Origin: DASXMR01 sp036495525
GTDB taxonomy: Bacteria > Actinomycetota > Actinomycetes > Streptosporangiales > Streptosporangiaceae
Assembly: GCA_036495525.1 (NCBI GenBank)
Contig: DASXMR010000138.1
Span: 1 to 36,528 of the forward strand
Reading direction: 5' to 3'
DNA length: 36,528 nt
The notes beneath the pieces are model-generated. The model was not told the DNA's origin and ran no database searches. It worked only from the letters and a program-made list of their open reading frames with translations. The position numbers and the translations under genes are program-made. Below are positions 8,658 through 18,645 of the stretch, in pieces. Numbering within the stretch: the first letter of the stretch is position 1; every line of letters starts with the position of its first letter.

Positions 8658-8658
<1 letters not shown>
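8335..8658 (+). CDS. DUF6167-family small protein
   Basis: 107 aa, basic. A short N-terminal hydrophobic stretch with Gly (GFWLTLGAALGVTGY, about 5-19) precedes an Arg/Gly-rich middle and a FVRDMRDGMDEYLEQHP segment (about 59-75), which I recognise from the small protein encoded between the DUF948 gene and alaS in actinomycetes. Function unknown. GTG start overlaps the upstream stop as GTGA; its own stop TGA shares a base with the alaS ATG (TGATG). Translational coupling through the three genes is therefore likely. The family name is from memory and less certain than the gene itself. Confidence 0.75.
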
Positions 8659-11417
<2,759 letters not shown>

Positions 11418-11475
11418 GACCGTGCCGCAGCCTCATCGTCGCCGTTCTGAGACCTGGCAATCAGGGAATACTGCC

Positions 11476-11946
11476 TTGAGAACCGGGGCCAGGCTCGCTG
11501 TCGACGTCGGCACGGCGCGCGTCGGGCTGGCCCGGTGTGATCGCGAAGGCCTGCTGGCAAGTCCGCTCGCCACCATCCACCGTGGCAAAGGTGACCTGGA
11601 CAGCATCGCCGCCCTCGCTGGTGAGGAGGAGATCATCGAGGTCATCGTCGGCCTGCCGACCGGCCTGTCCGGCCGCGACGGCGCGGCGGCAGCGGCCGCC
11701 CGCCGTTTCGCCGCCGATCTCGCCGGTCGGCTGCGCCGCATTCCGGTGCGGCTAGTCGACGAGCGGTTCACCACCGTTATCGCCCACGACGCGCTGCGCC
11801 GGGGTGGCAGGGACTCGCGGCAGCGCCGTCACATCGTCGACCAGGCGGCTGCCGCGCTGCTGCTGCAGGATGCGCTGGACGCAGAGCGCGCCACCGGCGC
11901 GCCGCCGGGCGAGCTGGTCGGCGCGGCCACCGGCGGGCCCGGATGA
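11476..11946 (+). CDS. ruvX: putative Holliday junction resolvase / pre-16S rRNA nuclease (RuvX/YqgF)
   Basis: 156 aa from the preferred start. RNase H-like fold with LAVDVGTARVGLA (first catalytic Asp), IVGLPTGLSG, and LVDERFTTVIA with the conserved Asp-Glu near residue 97, the standard YqgF signature. In E. coli this protein trims 16S rRNA precursor ends; a resolvase role has also been claimed. The TTG at 11476 puts MRTGARLAVDVG at the N-terminus as in homologues, with a weak AGGGAA upstream. A GTG at 11404 inside the end of alaS gives 24 more residues of no family character and cannot be excluded. It overlaps mltG by ATGA. Confidence 0.85.
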   Translation: MRTGARLAVDVGTARVGLARCDREGLLASPLATIHRGKGDLDSIAALAGEEEIIEVIVGLPTGLSGRDGAAAAAARRFAADLAGRLRRIPVRLVDERFTTVIAHDALRRGGRDSRQRRHIVDQAAAALLLQDALDAERATGAPPGELVGAATGGPG

Positions 11947-14321
11947 GCCGCGACGACCGGAGCGGCAAGGGCGGCCGGCTGCCTGGTCTTGGGAGGCGGG
12001 CAAGGCCGCAGCGCGACGAGACCACCGACCCGTACGGGCAGTACGGTCACGACCCGCGCGGCCCGGCGCAGCCAGGCCCCTACGCGCCCGGCTTCGGTCC
12101 TGACGACAGCTACCCGCCGGGCTACGGCCACGACGGGCAGGGCGCTGCCGGGCAAGGCGGCTATCCGGGCTACCAGGACCAGGACGGTTACGGCGGCAAC
12201 GGGTACTCAGGCCAGGACGGCTATCACGGGCAGAACGGCTACGGCGGCAACGGCTACACCGGCCAGGACGGCTATCCCGGCCCGGCTGGCGGTGCACCGG
12301 CCGGCTACCAGGAGCACGATGCCTACCCGGCGCAGAACGGCCACTCAGGGCAGAACGGCTACCCGGCCGGCGGCGGTTACCCCGGTGACCATGCTGACGG
12401 CGGTGGCTCGTACCCGACCGGGCCGGGCTACCCCGCCGATAACGGCAATGGCGCGGCGAACGGCTACCCGGACGGCTACGCCGGCCCGGACGGCCACATG
12501 GCCGGTCATGGCTACCCGGCCGACGACAGCTACCGGACCGGGCCGGGCTATCCGCCGGCCGCCAGCTACCCGTCGCAGCCTGGCTACCCGCCGGACGACA
12601 GTTACCCGTCGCAGCCTGGCTACCCGGCCGGTGACAACTACCCGTCGCAGCCTGGCTTCCCGCCCGACGGCAGTTACCCGTCGCAGCCGGGTTTCGCCCC
12701 AGACGACAGGTATCCGTCCCGGCCGGGTTTCGCGCCGGACGACAGGTATCCGTCGCAGCCTGGCTACCCGGCCGGTGACAACCACCCGTCCAGTCCCGGC
12801 TTCCCGCGCGACGGCAGCTACCCGTCGCAGCCGGGCTACGCGCCGGACGGCGGCTACCCACCAGATGGCGGCCAGGCCGGCGATCCGGAAGCATCCGGGC
12901 CCTACCGGTGGCTCCCGCCGGGCGGCATGCCCGCTGACGCCTTCGACGCCGGCCACGGCGAGGACCCGGCCTACGGACATGGCGCGCAACAGGGACACGG
13001 CTACCCTGATCCGGCCGGCCAGGCTGGCTACCCTGGCGCCGAGCCAGCTGACTACCAGGACGACCCTGACGGCTACTCCGACGAGCAGGACGTTTACCAC
13101 GACCGATTCGACCACGCCTACGCAGAGGACGAGCCCTACCAGGGCAGGCCGGGCCCGCACCGCCAGGCAGCGGCCAGGCCGGACACCGGCAGCCAGCGCG
13201 GCCTGGTGCCCGGCCTCGCCGGCTCCGGCGGGGGCAGCAAGAAGCGCCGTCGCAGGCCGATGCGCCGGATTGCGCCGCTGCTCGCGGTCGTGGTGGTCCT
13301 CGGGCTGCTGGTCACCGGCGGCGTTTACGCCCTCAAGGTGTACCGGGGCCGGCACGCGAACTTCACCGGGTCCGGTTCAGGCACCGTCTTCTTCCAGGTG
13401 AAGCCCGGCGACGGCCCTGACCAGCTGGCGCCCGAGCTGGTGCACGACGGGGTGATCGCGGCCGCCGCGCCGTTCATCGCCGCGGCCGACGCCAGCAACT
13501 CGACGGCAAGCCTGCAGCCCGGCTACTTCCGGCTGCACAAGCACATGAGCGCCACGGCCGCCTACACCGCGCTGATCAATCCGAAGTCGGCCGTGCAGGC
13601 GAATGTCACCCTCCCCGAGGGACTGCGCGCGGTCAACGTCGTCCGCACCCTCGGCGCGCACTCCAAGATCCCCGGCACCTCGTTCTCGATCTCCGAGAGC
13701 CAGTACGCCAGCGCGCTGAAGGACACCAAGGCCCTCGGGCTGCCCTCGTACGCGAACGGCAACCCTGAGGGCTACCTGTTCCCGGCCACCTACCCGGTCA
13801 CGCCGGGCTCGACCGCGACCACCGTGCTGCAGGCCATGGTGGCGCGGTTCAAGGAAGAGGCGGCGAGCGTCAACCTGCCCAAGTGGGCGAAGAAAGATCA
13901 CTTCACCGAGGCCCAGCTCATCACCGAGGCCAGCCTGATCCAGGCCGAAGGCGGCCGGGTTTCTGACTTCGGGAAGATCGCTCGGGTGATCGACAACCGG
14001 CTCGTCCAGGGCATCAATCTGCGGCTGGACAGCACGGTCTTCTACGCTCTGCACCAGTACGGCATCGCGGCGACGGCACAGGACCTCACGGTGAACTCTC
14101 CGTACAACACCTATACGCATCCTGACCTGCCGCCTGGCCCGATCGACAGCCCCGGTGACGCGGCGATCAAGGCGGCGCTGCACCCGGCGACGGGGAACTG
14201 GCTGTACTTCGTCACGGTCAACCCGAAGACTGGGCTGACCAAGTTCACCGACAGCGCTACCCAGTTCGAGGTGTACCGGGAGCAGCTGAACGAGTACCTG
14301 AACTCACATCCGGGTGCCTGA
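11943..14321 (+). CDS. mltG: endolytic murein transglycosylase MltG with long repeat-bearing cytoplasmic N-terminus
   Basis: 792 aa. Residues 1-437 are a disordered Gly/Pro/Tyr/Asp-rich region, including eight 12-residue repeats at 202-297. A basic stretch (KKRRRRPMRR) and one transmembrane helix (about 443-465) follow, then a LysM-like subdomain (FFQVKPGDGPDQLA) and the YceG catalytic domain outside the membrane. The catalytic Glu is E669 in ASLIQAEGG. MltG cleaves nascent glycan strands and sets their length. Typical MltG has 340-400 residues, so the N-terminus roughly doubles the protein. Streptomyces homologues also carry long N-terminal extensions, though I cannot compare sequences. ATG overlaps the ruvX stop as ATGA. 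Confidence 0.9.
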   Translation: MSRDDRSGKGGRLPGLGRRARPQRDETTDPYGQYGHDPRGPAQPGPYAPGFGPDDSYPPGYGHDGQGAAGQGGYPGYQDQDGYGGNGYSGQDGYHGQNGYGGNGYTGQDGYPGPAGGAPAGYQEHDAYPAQNGHSGQNGYPAGGGYPGDHADGGGSYPTGPGYPADNGNGAANGYPDGYAGPDGHMAGHGYPADDSYRTGPGYPPAASYPSQPGYPPDDSYPSQPGYPAGDNYPSQPGFPPDGSYPSQPGFAPDDRYPSRPGFAPDDRYPSQPGYPAGDNHPSSPGFPRDGSYPSQPGYAPDGGYPPDGGQAGDPEASGPYRWLPPGGMPADAFDAGHGEDPAYGHGAQQGHGYPDPAGQAGYPGAEPADYQDDPDGYSDEQDVYHDRFDHAYAEDEPYQGRPGPHRQAAARPDTGSQRGLVPGLAGSGGGSKKRRRRPMRRIAPLLAVVVVLGLLVTGGVYALKVYRGRHANFTGSGSGTVFFQVKPGDGPDQLAPELVHDGVIAAAAPFIAAADASNSTASLQPGYFRLHKHMSATAAYTALINPKSAVQANVTLPEGLRAVNVVRTLGAHSKIPGTSFSISESQYASALKDTKALGLPSYANGNPEGYLFPATYPVTPGSTATTVLQAMVARFKEEAASVNLPKWAKKDHFTEAQLITEASLIQAEGGRVSDFGKIARVIDNRLVQGINLRLDSTVFYALHQYGIAATAQDLTVNSPYNTYTHPDLPPGPIDSPGDAAIKAALHPATGNWLYFVTVNPKTGLTKFTDSATQFEVYREQLNEYLNSHPGA
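12546..12833 (+). repeat. 36-bp coding tandem repeat, 8 copies, in mltG
   Basis: Units start at 12546 and every 36 bp to 12798, with a degenerate ninth from 12834. Each encodes a 12-residue unit of the form G(Y/F)PPDDSYPSQP. Copies differ at several third positions and by residue swaps (PAGDN, APDDR), so the array is not a very recent expansion. A looser Gly/Tyr/Gln-rich series (GQDGY, GQNGY) lies upstream from about 12120. Confidence 0.9.
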
Positions 14322-14361
14322 GCAGCTGAGCGGCTGAGCAGTTCGATGGCTGGGCAGATTG

Positions 14362-15213
14362 ATGGCTGAGCCCGCCAGGCACGCGGCCGTGCTTGGCTCG
14401 CCGGTCGCGCACTCCCTGTCGCCGGTGCTGCACAACGCCGCCTACCGTGCGCTCGGCCTGAGCGGGTGGCGCTACCAGGCGGTCGAGTGTGACGAGTCCG
14501 GGCTGGCTGCCTGGCTCGGCAGCAGGGACGCTAGCTGGGCCGGCGCGTCACTCACGATGCCGCTCAAGCGGGCCGTGCTGCCGCTGCTCGACCAGGCCGA
14601 GCCGCTGGTCGCCGACACCGGCAGCGCCAACACCGTGGTTTTCGACGGCGGCGCGCGGCTCGGCTACAACACCGACGTGGCGGGGATCGTCACCGCCCTG
14701 GCCGAGGCCGGCGTCACGCCCGGCGACGCCACCGTGATCCTTGGCGCCGGCGCCACGGCTTGCTCGGCGCTCGCCGCGCTGCGCGCGCTCGGGACCGGCG
14801 CGGCACAGGCAGCGGTGCGCGACCCGGCCAGGGCCGGCGGCCTGCTCGAGGTCGCCGCGCGGCTGGGAATGCGAGTCGGGCTAATCGCGTTCAAGGAGGC
14901 TGGGCAGGCCGGCCGCGGCCAGCTGGTGATCTCCACGATCCCGGCGCTGGCAGCGGATGGGTACGCGGCAATGCTGGCGCGGCGGACGCTCGTCCCCGCC
15001 GCCGTGCTCGACGTCGTGTACGACCCGTGGCCGACCCGGCTCGCGGCAGTAGCGCGACAGGCCGGCGCCGTGGTGGTGGGCGGCTTTGAGATGCTGCTGC
15101 ACCAGGCGTCCAGGCAAGTCGAGCTGATGACGGGGAGCGCCGCGCCAGTCCAGGCGATGCGCCAGGTCGGCGCCGCTGAGCTGGAGCGCCGCGCCGCCGC
15201 AGGGCCCGCCTAG
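14362..15213 (+). CDS. aroE: shikimate dehydrogenase
   Basis: 283 aa. Reduces 3-dehydroshikimate to shikimate with NADPH in aromatic amino acid synthesis. The substrate-binding SPVAHSLSPVLHNAAY (about 12-27), the catalytic Lys in MPLKRAVLP (about 69), the catalytic Asp in YNTDVAG (about 105) and the nucleotide-binding ILGAGATACSALAAL (about 124-138) are all present. The ATG at 14362 is chosen over the adjacent TTG at 14359; no strong ribosome binding site is seen. It starts 40 bp after mltG and is probably the last gene of the alaS run. In Streptomyces aroC, aroK and aroB lie close by; here infC follows instead. Confidence 0.92.
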   Translation: MAEPARHAAVLGSPVAHSLSPVLHNAAYRALGLSGWRYQAVECDESGLAAWLGSRDASWAGASLTMPLKRAVLPLLDQAEPLVADTGSANTVVFDGGARLGYNTDVAGIVTALAEAGVTPGDATVILGAGATACSALAALRALGTGAAQAAVRDPARAGGLLEVAARLGMRVGLIAFKEAGQAGRGQLVISTIPALAADGYAAMLARRTLVPAAVLDVVYDPWPTRLAAVARQAGAVVVGGFEMLLHQASRQVELMTGSAAPVQAMRQVGAAELERRAAAGPA

Positions 15214-15648
15214 CCGCGTGCGCAGTGAATACCGCTGGTTACTCAGATGCGCTACGCTGAACAGCACGACCAGCCCGGCGCACCCGCGCCGGGCGTGCAA
15301 GCGGAGGACCACCCCGGCCGCCTCCCACCTGGCCAGCTGCTAGCTGGCGGGTTTCATGCCGCAGGGCGACCGCGAGGCCGCTGGCGGCAGAGCTGCCGGC
15401 AGCCTGACGGTTGCCTGGCAGGCCGGTCAGCCGGCAGGCGGACCGGGACAGGCCGGACGCGCCGGCCGGCGCGCGGATGCGAGTCGGCCGGGCGTGGGCG
15501 CAGCCGTCGCCCTGGCAGTCGCCGGGCAGTGGCAGCGTGACCGGTGGCCCCGCAAGCAGGCCTGCGGGGCCTTCTGCATTCAGCAGGCTCCGCGCAGGTA
15601 CCCGGCCGGGAGATGCCCGGTCAGGCAGAAAGTGACGCAGGAGGTCAC
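15214..15648 (+). other. aroE-infC intergenic region and infC leader
   Basis: 435 bp with no gene I can support. TACGCT at 15253-15258 fits a -10 but lacks a clear -35. A 16-bp GC palindrome is at 15458-15473 and a stronger hairpin at 15546-15571. A frame from GTG 15544 stays open into infC, but its product before the IF3 core resembles no family sequence and runs through the hairpin, so I treat it as leader. If the transcript starts near 15265, the infC leader is almost 400 nt. Confidence 0.55.
15546..15571 (+). promoter_or_regulatory. hairpin in infC leader, possible attenuator
   Basis: GGCCCCGC (15546-15553) pairs perfectly with GCGGGGCC (15564-15571) over a 10-nt loop, followed by TTCTGCATT. 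The tail is only moderately T-rich. TTCTGC at 15572-15577 could pair instead with GCAGAA just before the infC ribosome binding site, giving a possible alternative structure. Control of infC operons by leader RNA is known in other bacteria; its presence here is inference. Confidence 0.45.
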
Positions 15649-16704
15649 ATCAGCACCGAACCTCGGATCAACGAGCGCATCCGCGTCCCCGAAGTAAGGC
15701 TGGTCGGCCCGACCGGCGAGCAGATCGGGATCGTCGCGATCAACGATGCGCTCCGGCTGGCCCAGGAGGCTGACCTCGACCTGGTCGAGGTCGCGCCGAC
15801 CGCGCGGCCGCCGGTGGCCAGGCTCATGGACTTCGGCAAGTTCAAGTACGAGTCCGCACTGAAGGCCAGGGAATCGCGCAAGAACCAGACGCAGACCGTC
15901 ATCAAGGAGATCAAGCTCCGCCCGAAGATCGATCCGCACGACTACGGCACCAAGAAGGGCCACGTCGAGCGGTTCCTCAAGCAGGGCGACAAGGTCAAGG
16001 TGACGATCATGTTCCGGGGGCGCGAGCAGTCCAGGCCTGAGCTTGGCTACAAGCTGCTGCAGCGGCTGGCCGGTGACATCGGCGAGCTGGGCTTCGTCGA
16101 GTCAGCGCCCAAGCAGGACGGCCGGAACATGATCATGGTGATCGGGCCGACCAAGCGTAAGGCCGATGCCAGGGCCGAGCGGCCCGCCCCGACCAGGGCG
16201 AGCGCCAGGGCGGCAGCGGCTCAGCCAGCGGCCGCCGAGGCCGGGCAGGTGTCAGCAGCACCGGCCGCCCAGCCGCGGCCAGCCCAGCCGGCTGACGCTC
16301 CGGCCGCCCAGCCGCGGCCGGCTCAGCCAGCTACCGCCTCGCCGCGACCGGCCTCGCCCAGGCCGTCCGCGCCCAGGCCAGGGACAGCTGCGCAGGCGGC
16401 GGCCAGGCTGAATGCGGCGGCGACCCAGACGGCGCCGCGGCCAGCCGCGGACCAGCCCGATGCCCGGCCAGCCGCAGCCCAGCCGGCCCAGCGACCGGCT
16501 GCCGCTCAGTCGGCACCGCGGCCGGCGGCGCCGCGCCCGTCTGCGCCGCGTCCGGCGGCACCGCGGCCGTCAGCGCCAAGGCCGGGAGCACCGCGGCCGG
16601 CGGCGCCGCGGCCGTCTGCGCCGCGCCAGGCTGCCGCCCAGCGGCCAGCCGGGCAGGACCGGACTGCCGAGCCGGGCGGCCAGGACGCCCAGGCCGGAGG
16701 CTGA
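15649..16704 (+). CDS. infC: translation initiation factor IF-3 with long Ala/Pro/Arg tail; predicted ATC start
   Basis: 351 aa from the predicted start. IF-3 binds the 30S subunit, prevents early 50S joining and checks start codons. The N-domain starts STEPRINERIRVPEVRLVG; the linker holds GKFKYESALKARESRKNQ and the C-domain holds TIMFRGREQSRPELGY (about 119-134). The core ends near residue 172. The remaining 180 residues are a low-complexity tail dominated by APRPA and APRPS pentads. An AGGAGGT lies four bases before ATC at 15649, exactly where the mycobacterial protein begins (MSTE-R-NERIRVPEV). In-frame ATG 15613 and GTG 15544 add residues unlike IF-3. E. coli infC starts with AUU for autoregulation, so a rare start is expected. 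Confidence 0.88.
   Translation: MSTEPRINERIRVPEVRLVGPTGEQIGIVAINDALRLAQEADLDLVEVAPTARPPVARLMDFGKFKYESALKARESRKNQTQTVIKEIKLRPKIDPHDYGTKKGHVERFLKQGDKVKVTIMFRGREQSRPELGYKLLQRLAGDIGELGFVESAPKQDGRNMIMVIGPTKRKADARAERPAPTRASARAAAAQPAAAEAGQVSAAPAAQPRPAQPADAPAAQPRPAQPATASPRPASPRPSAPRPGTAAQAAARLNAAATQTAPRPAADQPDARPAAAQPAQRPAAAQSAPRPAAPRPSAPRPAAPRPSAPRPGAPRPAAPRPSAPRQAAAQRPAGQDRTAEPGGQDAQAGG
16513..16640 (+). repeat. 15-bp-period coding repeat (APRPx pentads) in the infC tail
   Basis: The IF-3 tail contains a run of pentapeptides APRP(A/S/G), visible in DNA as alternating GCGCCGCGGCCG- and TCTGCGCCGCGT-like blocks. A looser AQPA/AAQP series precedes it from about 16216. The repeats are in frame and encode a basic, Pro-rich, probably disordered tail. 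Confidence 0.7.
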
Positions 16705-16789
16705 CGGCCGGTGATGATGTAACCGGGACGGCCAGGCGGGCAGCTTCGCTGCTGCCCATCGGGCCAGCCGGCTAGCTGCGCAAGCGCAG

Positions 16790-16906
16790 TATCGCGCCGC
16801 GGCGCGCACGATCGCGCCGCCGGCGCGCCAGCAGGGCCCCGCGCCACGGGGCACGACCTCTCGTGCCCGGCGGCGCGCCACGAGTCATCCGCGCCAGCTG
16901 GCGCGG
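16790..16906 (+). promoter_or_regulatory. hairpin cluster ahead of rpmI-rplT
   Basis: The 248-bp infC-rpmI gap contains GC-rich inverted repeats near 16790-16830, a perfect 8-bp stem with a CCTC loop (GGGCACGA 16849-16856 with TCGTGCCC 16861-16868) and an 18-bp perfect palindrome at 16889-16906. They end 46 bp before rpmI. L20 leader RNAs that control rpmI-rplT are known in Bacillus and Escherichia; these stems could serve the same role, or could be an mRNA processing or termination region. Confidence 0.4.
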
Positions 16907-16952
16907 CAGGAACGTCGTGCCGCAGGCACGCAGGAACGAAAGGCACGGCGAG

Positions 16953-17147
16953 ATGCCGAAGATGAAGACGCACAGCGGCGCCAAGAAGCGGCTCCGCCTG
17001 ACCGGGACGGGCAAGATCATGCGGCGCCGGGCCAACCGGGCGCACTACTTCGAGCACAAGCCCACCACCAGGACCCGCCGCCTGGAGAAGGACGTCGTGA
17101 TTTCCCCGGCAGACACCAAGAAGATGAAGAGACTGCTGGGAAAGTGA
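16953..17147 (+). CDS. rpmI: 50S ribosomal protein L35
   Basis: 64 aa, strongly basic, matching L35 over its whole length: MPKMKTHSGAKKRLRLTGTG at the N-terminus and KKMKRLLGK at the end. It is a late-assembly large-subunit protein. The ATG at 16953 is the family start; AAAGG and GGCGAG lie just upstream. An upstream in-frame extension to 16863 runs through the leader hairpins and is not supported by homologues. rplT follows after 28 bp, the conserved infC-rpmI-rplT order. Confidence 0.96.
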   Translation: MPKMKTHSGAKKRLRLTGTGKIMRRRANRAHYFEHKPTTRTRRLEKDVVISPADTKKMKRLLGK

Positions 17148-17175
17148 CCCAGCCCGCCTCAAGGGAGTCGAACAG

Positions 17176-17565
17176 ATGGCACGCGTGAAGCGGGCGGTCA
17201 ATGCCCACAAGAAGCGCCGGACCGTGCTCGAGCGGTCCAGTGGCTACCGCGGGCAGCGGTCCAGGCTGTACCGCAAGGCCAAGGAGCAGCAGCTCCACTC
17301 CATGACCTACGCCTACCGCGACCGCAAGGACCGCAAGGGCGCGTTCCGGCGGCTGTGGATCCAGCGAATCAACGCTGCCGCCAGGGCCGACGGCATCACC
17401 TACAACCGGTTCATCCAGGGCCTGAAGATCGCCGGAGTCGAGGTCGACCGGCGGATGCTCGCCGAGCTTGCCGTGGCCGACGCGGCCGCATTCTCGGCGC
17501 TGGTGAAGGTCGCGAAGACGGCGCTGCCCGCCGACGTGGACGCGCCGAGCACGGCTGCGGCCTGA
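17176..17565 (+). CDS. rplT: 50S ribosomal protein L20
   Basis: 129 aa, basic, with MARVKRAVNAHKKRRTVLER at the N-terminus and the conserved YAYRDRKDRKGAFRRLWIQR (about 45-64) that contacts 23S rRNA. L20 is needed early in 50S assembly and in some bacteria represses its own operon. ATG start with AAGGGAG upstream. The C-terminus is about ten residues longer than common L20, ending in Ala/Asp/Pro. The RNA methyltransferase gene follows within 10 bp. Confidence 0.97.
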   Translation: MARVKRAVNAHKKRRTVLERSSGYRGQRSRLYRKAKEQQLHSMTYAYRDRKDRKGAFRRLWIQRINAAARADGITYNRFIQGLKIAGVEVDRRMLAELAVADAAAFSALVKVAKTALPADVDAPSTAAA

Positions 17566-17575
17566 GGGACGCAGG

Positions 17576-18445
17576 CTGAGCCGCGGCGTCGCCGCCCCCG
17601 CCGGCAGGCCATCCCGCCCCGGCCGGGCCGGCCAGCTGCCGCCAGGCAGCCGGTCGCCGCGGGTCAGGGCCGCCAGGCAGCTGGCCAAGCGGGCACTGCG
17701 CGAGCGCGCCCGGCTGTTCCTGGCCGAGGGTCCGCAGGCGGTCCGCGAGGCGCTGCGCACGGCGGGCACGATCACCGAGCTGTTCGCGACCGCCGACGCG
17801 GGGTCGCGGCACGGCGAGCTGATCGCCGCCGCGCGGGCCGCTGGGGTGCCGGTGCACGAGGTGACCGGCGAGCTGATGGCCGAGCTCGCGCAGACAGTAA
17901 CGCCGCAGGGCCTGCTCGCTGTGTGTCGTTTCGTCGACGTGCCGCTCAACCAGCTGGTCGCGGCCCGGCCCGCCCTGGCGGTACTGCTGGCCAACGTGCG
18001 CGACCCGGGCAACGCGGGCACCGTGCTGCGCACCGCTGACGCGGCCGGGGCAGCCGGGGTGATCTTCGCTGCCGCCTCGGTCGACCCGTACAACAGCAAG
18101 TGCGTGCGGTCGTCGGCTGGCAGCCTGTTCCACCTGCCGGTGGTGACCGGCGTGTCGCTGCCGGACGCCGTCGCCGCGCTGCGCGGTGCCGGGCTGTGCA
18201 TCCTCGCCGCCGACGGCAGCGCGGCAAGCAGCCTGGACGAGGCGGAAGCCGGCGGGCAGCTCGCCCTGCCGACCGCGTGGCTGCTCGGCAATGAGGCCTG
18301 GGGCCTGCCAGCCGACCTGCTGGCGCTGGCCGACGAGGCCATCGCCGTCCCCATCTACGGGCAGGCGGAGAGCCTGAACCTGGCCGCCGCGGCGGCCGTC
18401 TGCCTGTACGCGTCGGCCAGGGCACAGCGCGCCGCTGCCGTCTGA
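17576..18445 (+). CDS. TrmH/SpoU-family RNA 2'-O-methyltransferase, predicted CTG start
   Basis: 289 aa from the proposed start. The N-terminal substrate-binding domain includes SPRVRAARQLAKR and LFLAEGPQAVREAL. The SPOUT catalytic domain has motif 1 NVRDPGNAGTVLRTADA, motif 2 LLGNEAWGL and motif 3 PIYGQAESLNLAAAAAV, which form the SAM-binding knot. It should methylate a ribose in rRNA, perhaps 23S; the target is unknown. No ATG, GTG or TTG lies in frame ahead of the conserved N-terminus; the first is GTG 17846, which would remove about 90 residues including the conserved LFLAEG. CTG 17576 follows GAGGGA with six bases between and is my best start; CTG 17636 lacks a binding site. Linkage to rplT is conserved in actinomycetes. 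Confidence 0.8.
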   Translation: MSRGVAAPAGRPSRPGRAGQLPPGSRSPRVRAARQLAKRALRERARLFLAEGPQAVREALRTAGTITELFATADAGSRHGELIAAARAAGVPVHEVTGELMAELAQTVTPQGLLAVCRFVDVPLNQLVAARPALAVLLANVRDPGNAGTVLRTADAAGAAGVIFAAASVDPYNSKCVRSSAGSLFHLPVVTGVSLPDAVAALRGAGLCILAADGSAASSLDEAEAGGQLALPTAWLLGNEAWGLPADLLALADEAIAVPIYGQAESLNLAAAAAVCLYASARAQRAAAV

Positions 18446-18607
18446 GCGCCCAGCCAGCGATCCTGACCAGCTAGCCCAGCTCCCCGGAGCAACCCGCCCG
18501 GATAGCCCAGCGTCCCCACCGGCCCCGGCGCTCTGACCGGCTGGCCCAGCGTCCCGACGGCCCAGGAGCCTGACCGGGTAGTGTCCCGACGGGCCGACCC
18601 ATGATCC

Positions 18608-18645
18608 GGAAGGAAAACTGCTGCTATGACAGCAGTTTTCCTTCC
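18608..18645. terminator. perfect 16-bp inverted repeat, likely bidirectional terminator
   Basis: A 16-base arm (18608-18623) pairs perfectly with 18630-18645 around the loop CTATGA. The arms are unusually AT-rich for this genome (GGAAGGAAAACTGCTG). The T-run lies inside the 3' arm, on either strand, rather than after it, so a classical Rho-independent terminator is only one reading. A protein-binding palindrome or small repeat element is possible. It sits 163 bp after the methyltransferase stop. Confidence 0.55.

Noticed and set aside
12546..12833. Evenly spaced repeats that could suggest a CRISPR array
   Set aside because: Units are contiguous without spacers and encode an in-frame 12-residue repeat within mltG.
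15247..15540. 97-codon plus-strand frame in the aroE-infC gap
   Set aside because: Arg/Gly/Pro-rich composition typical of noncoding GC-rich DNA, no ribosome binding site, no family match.
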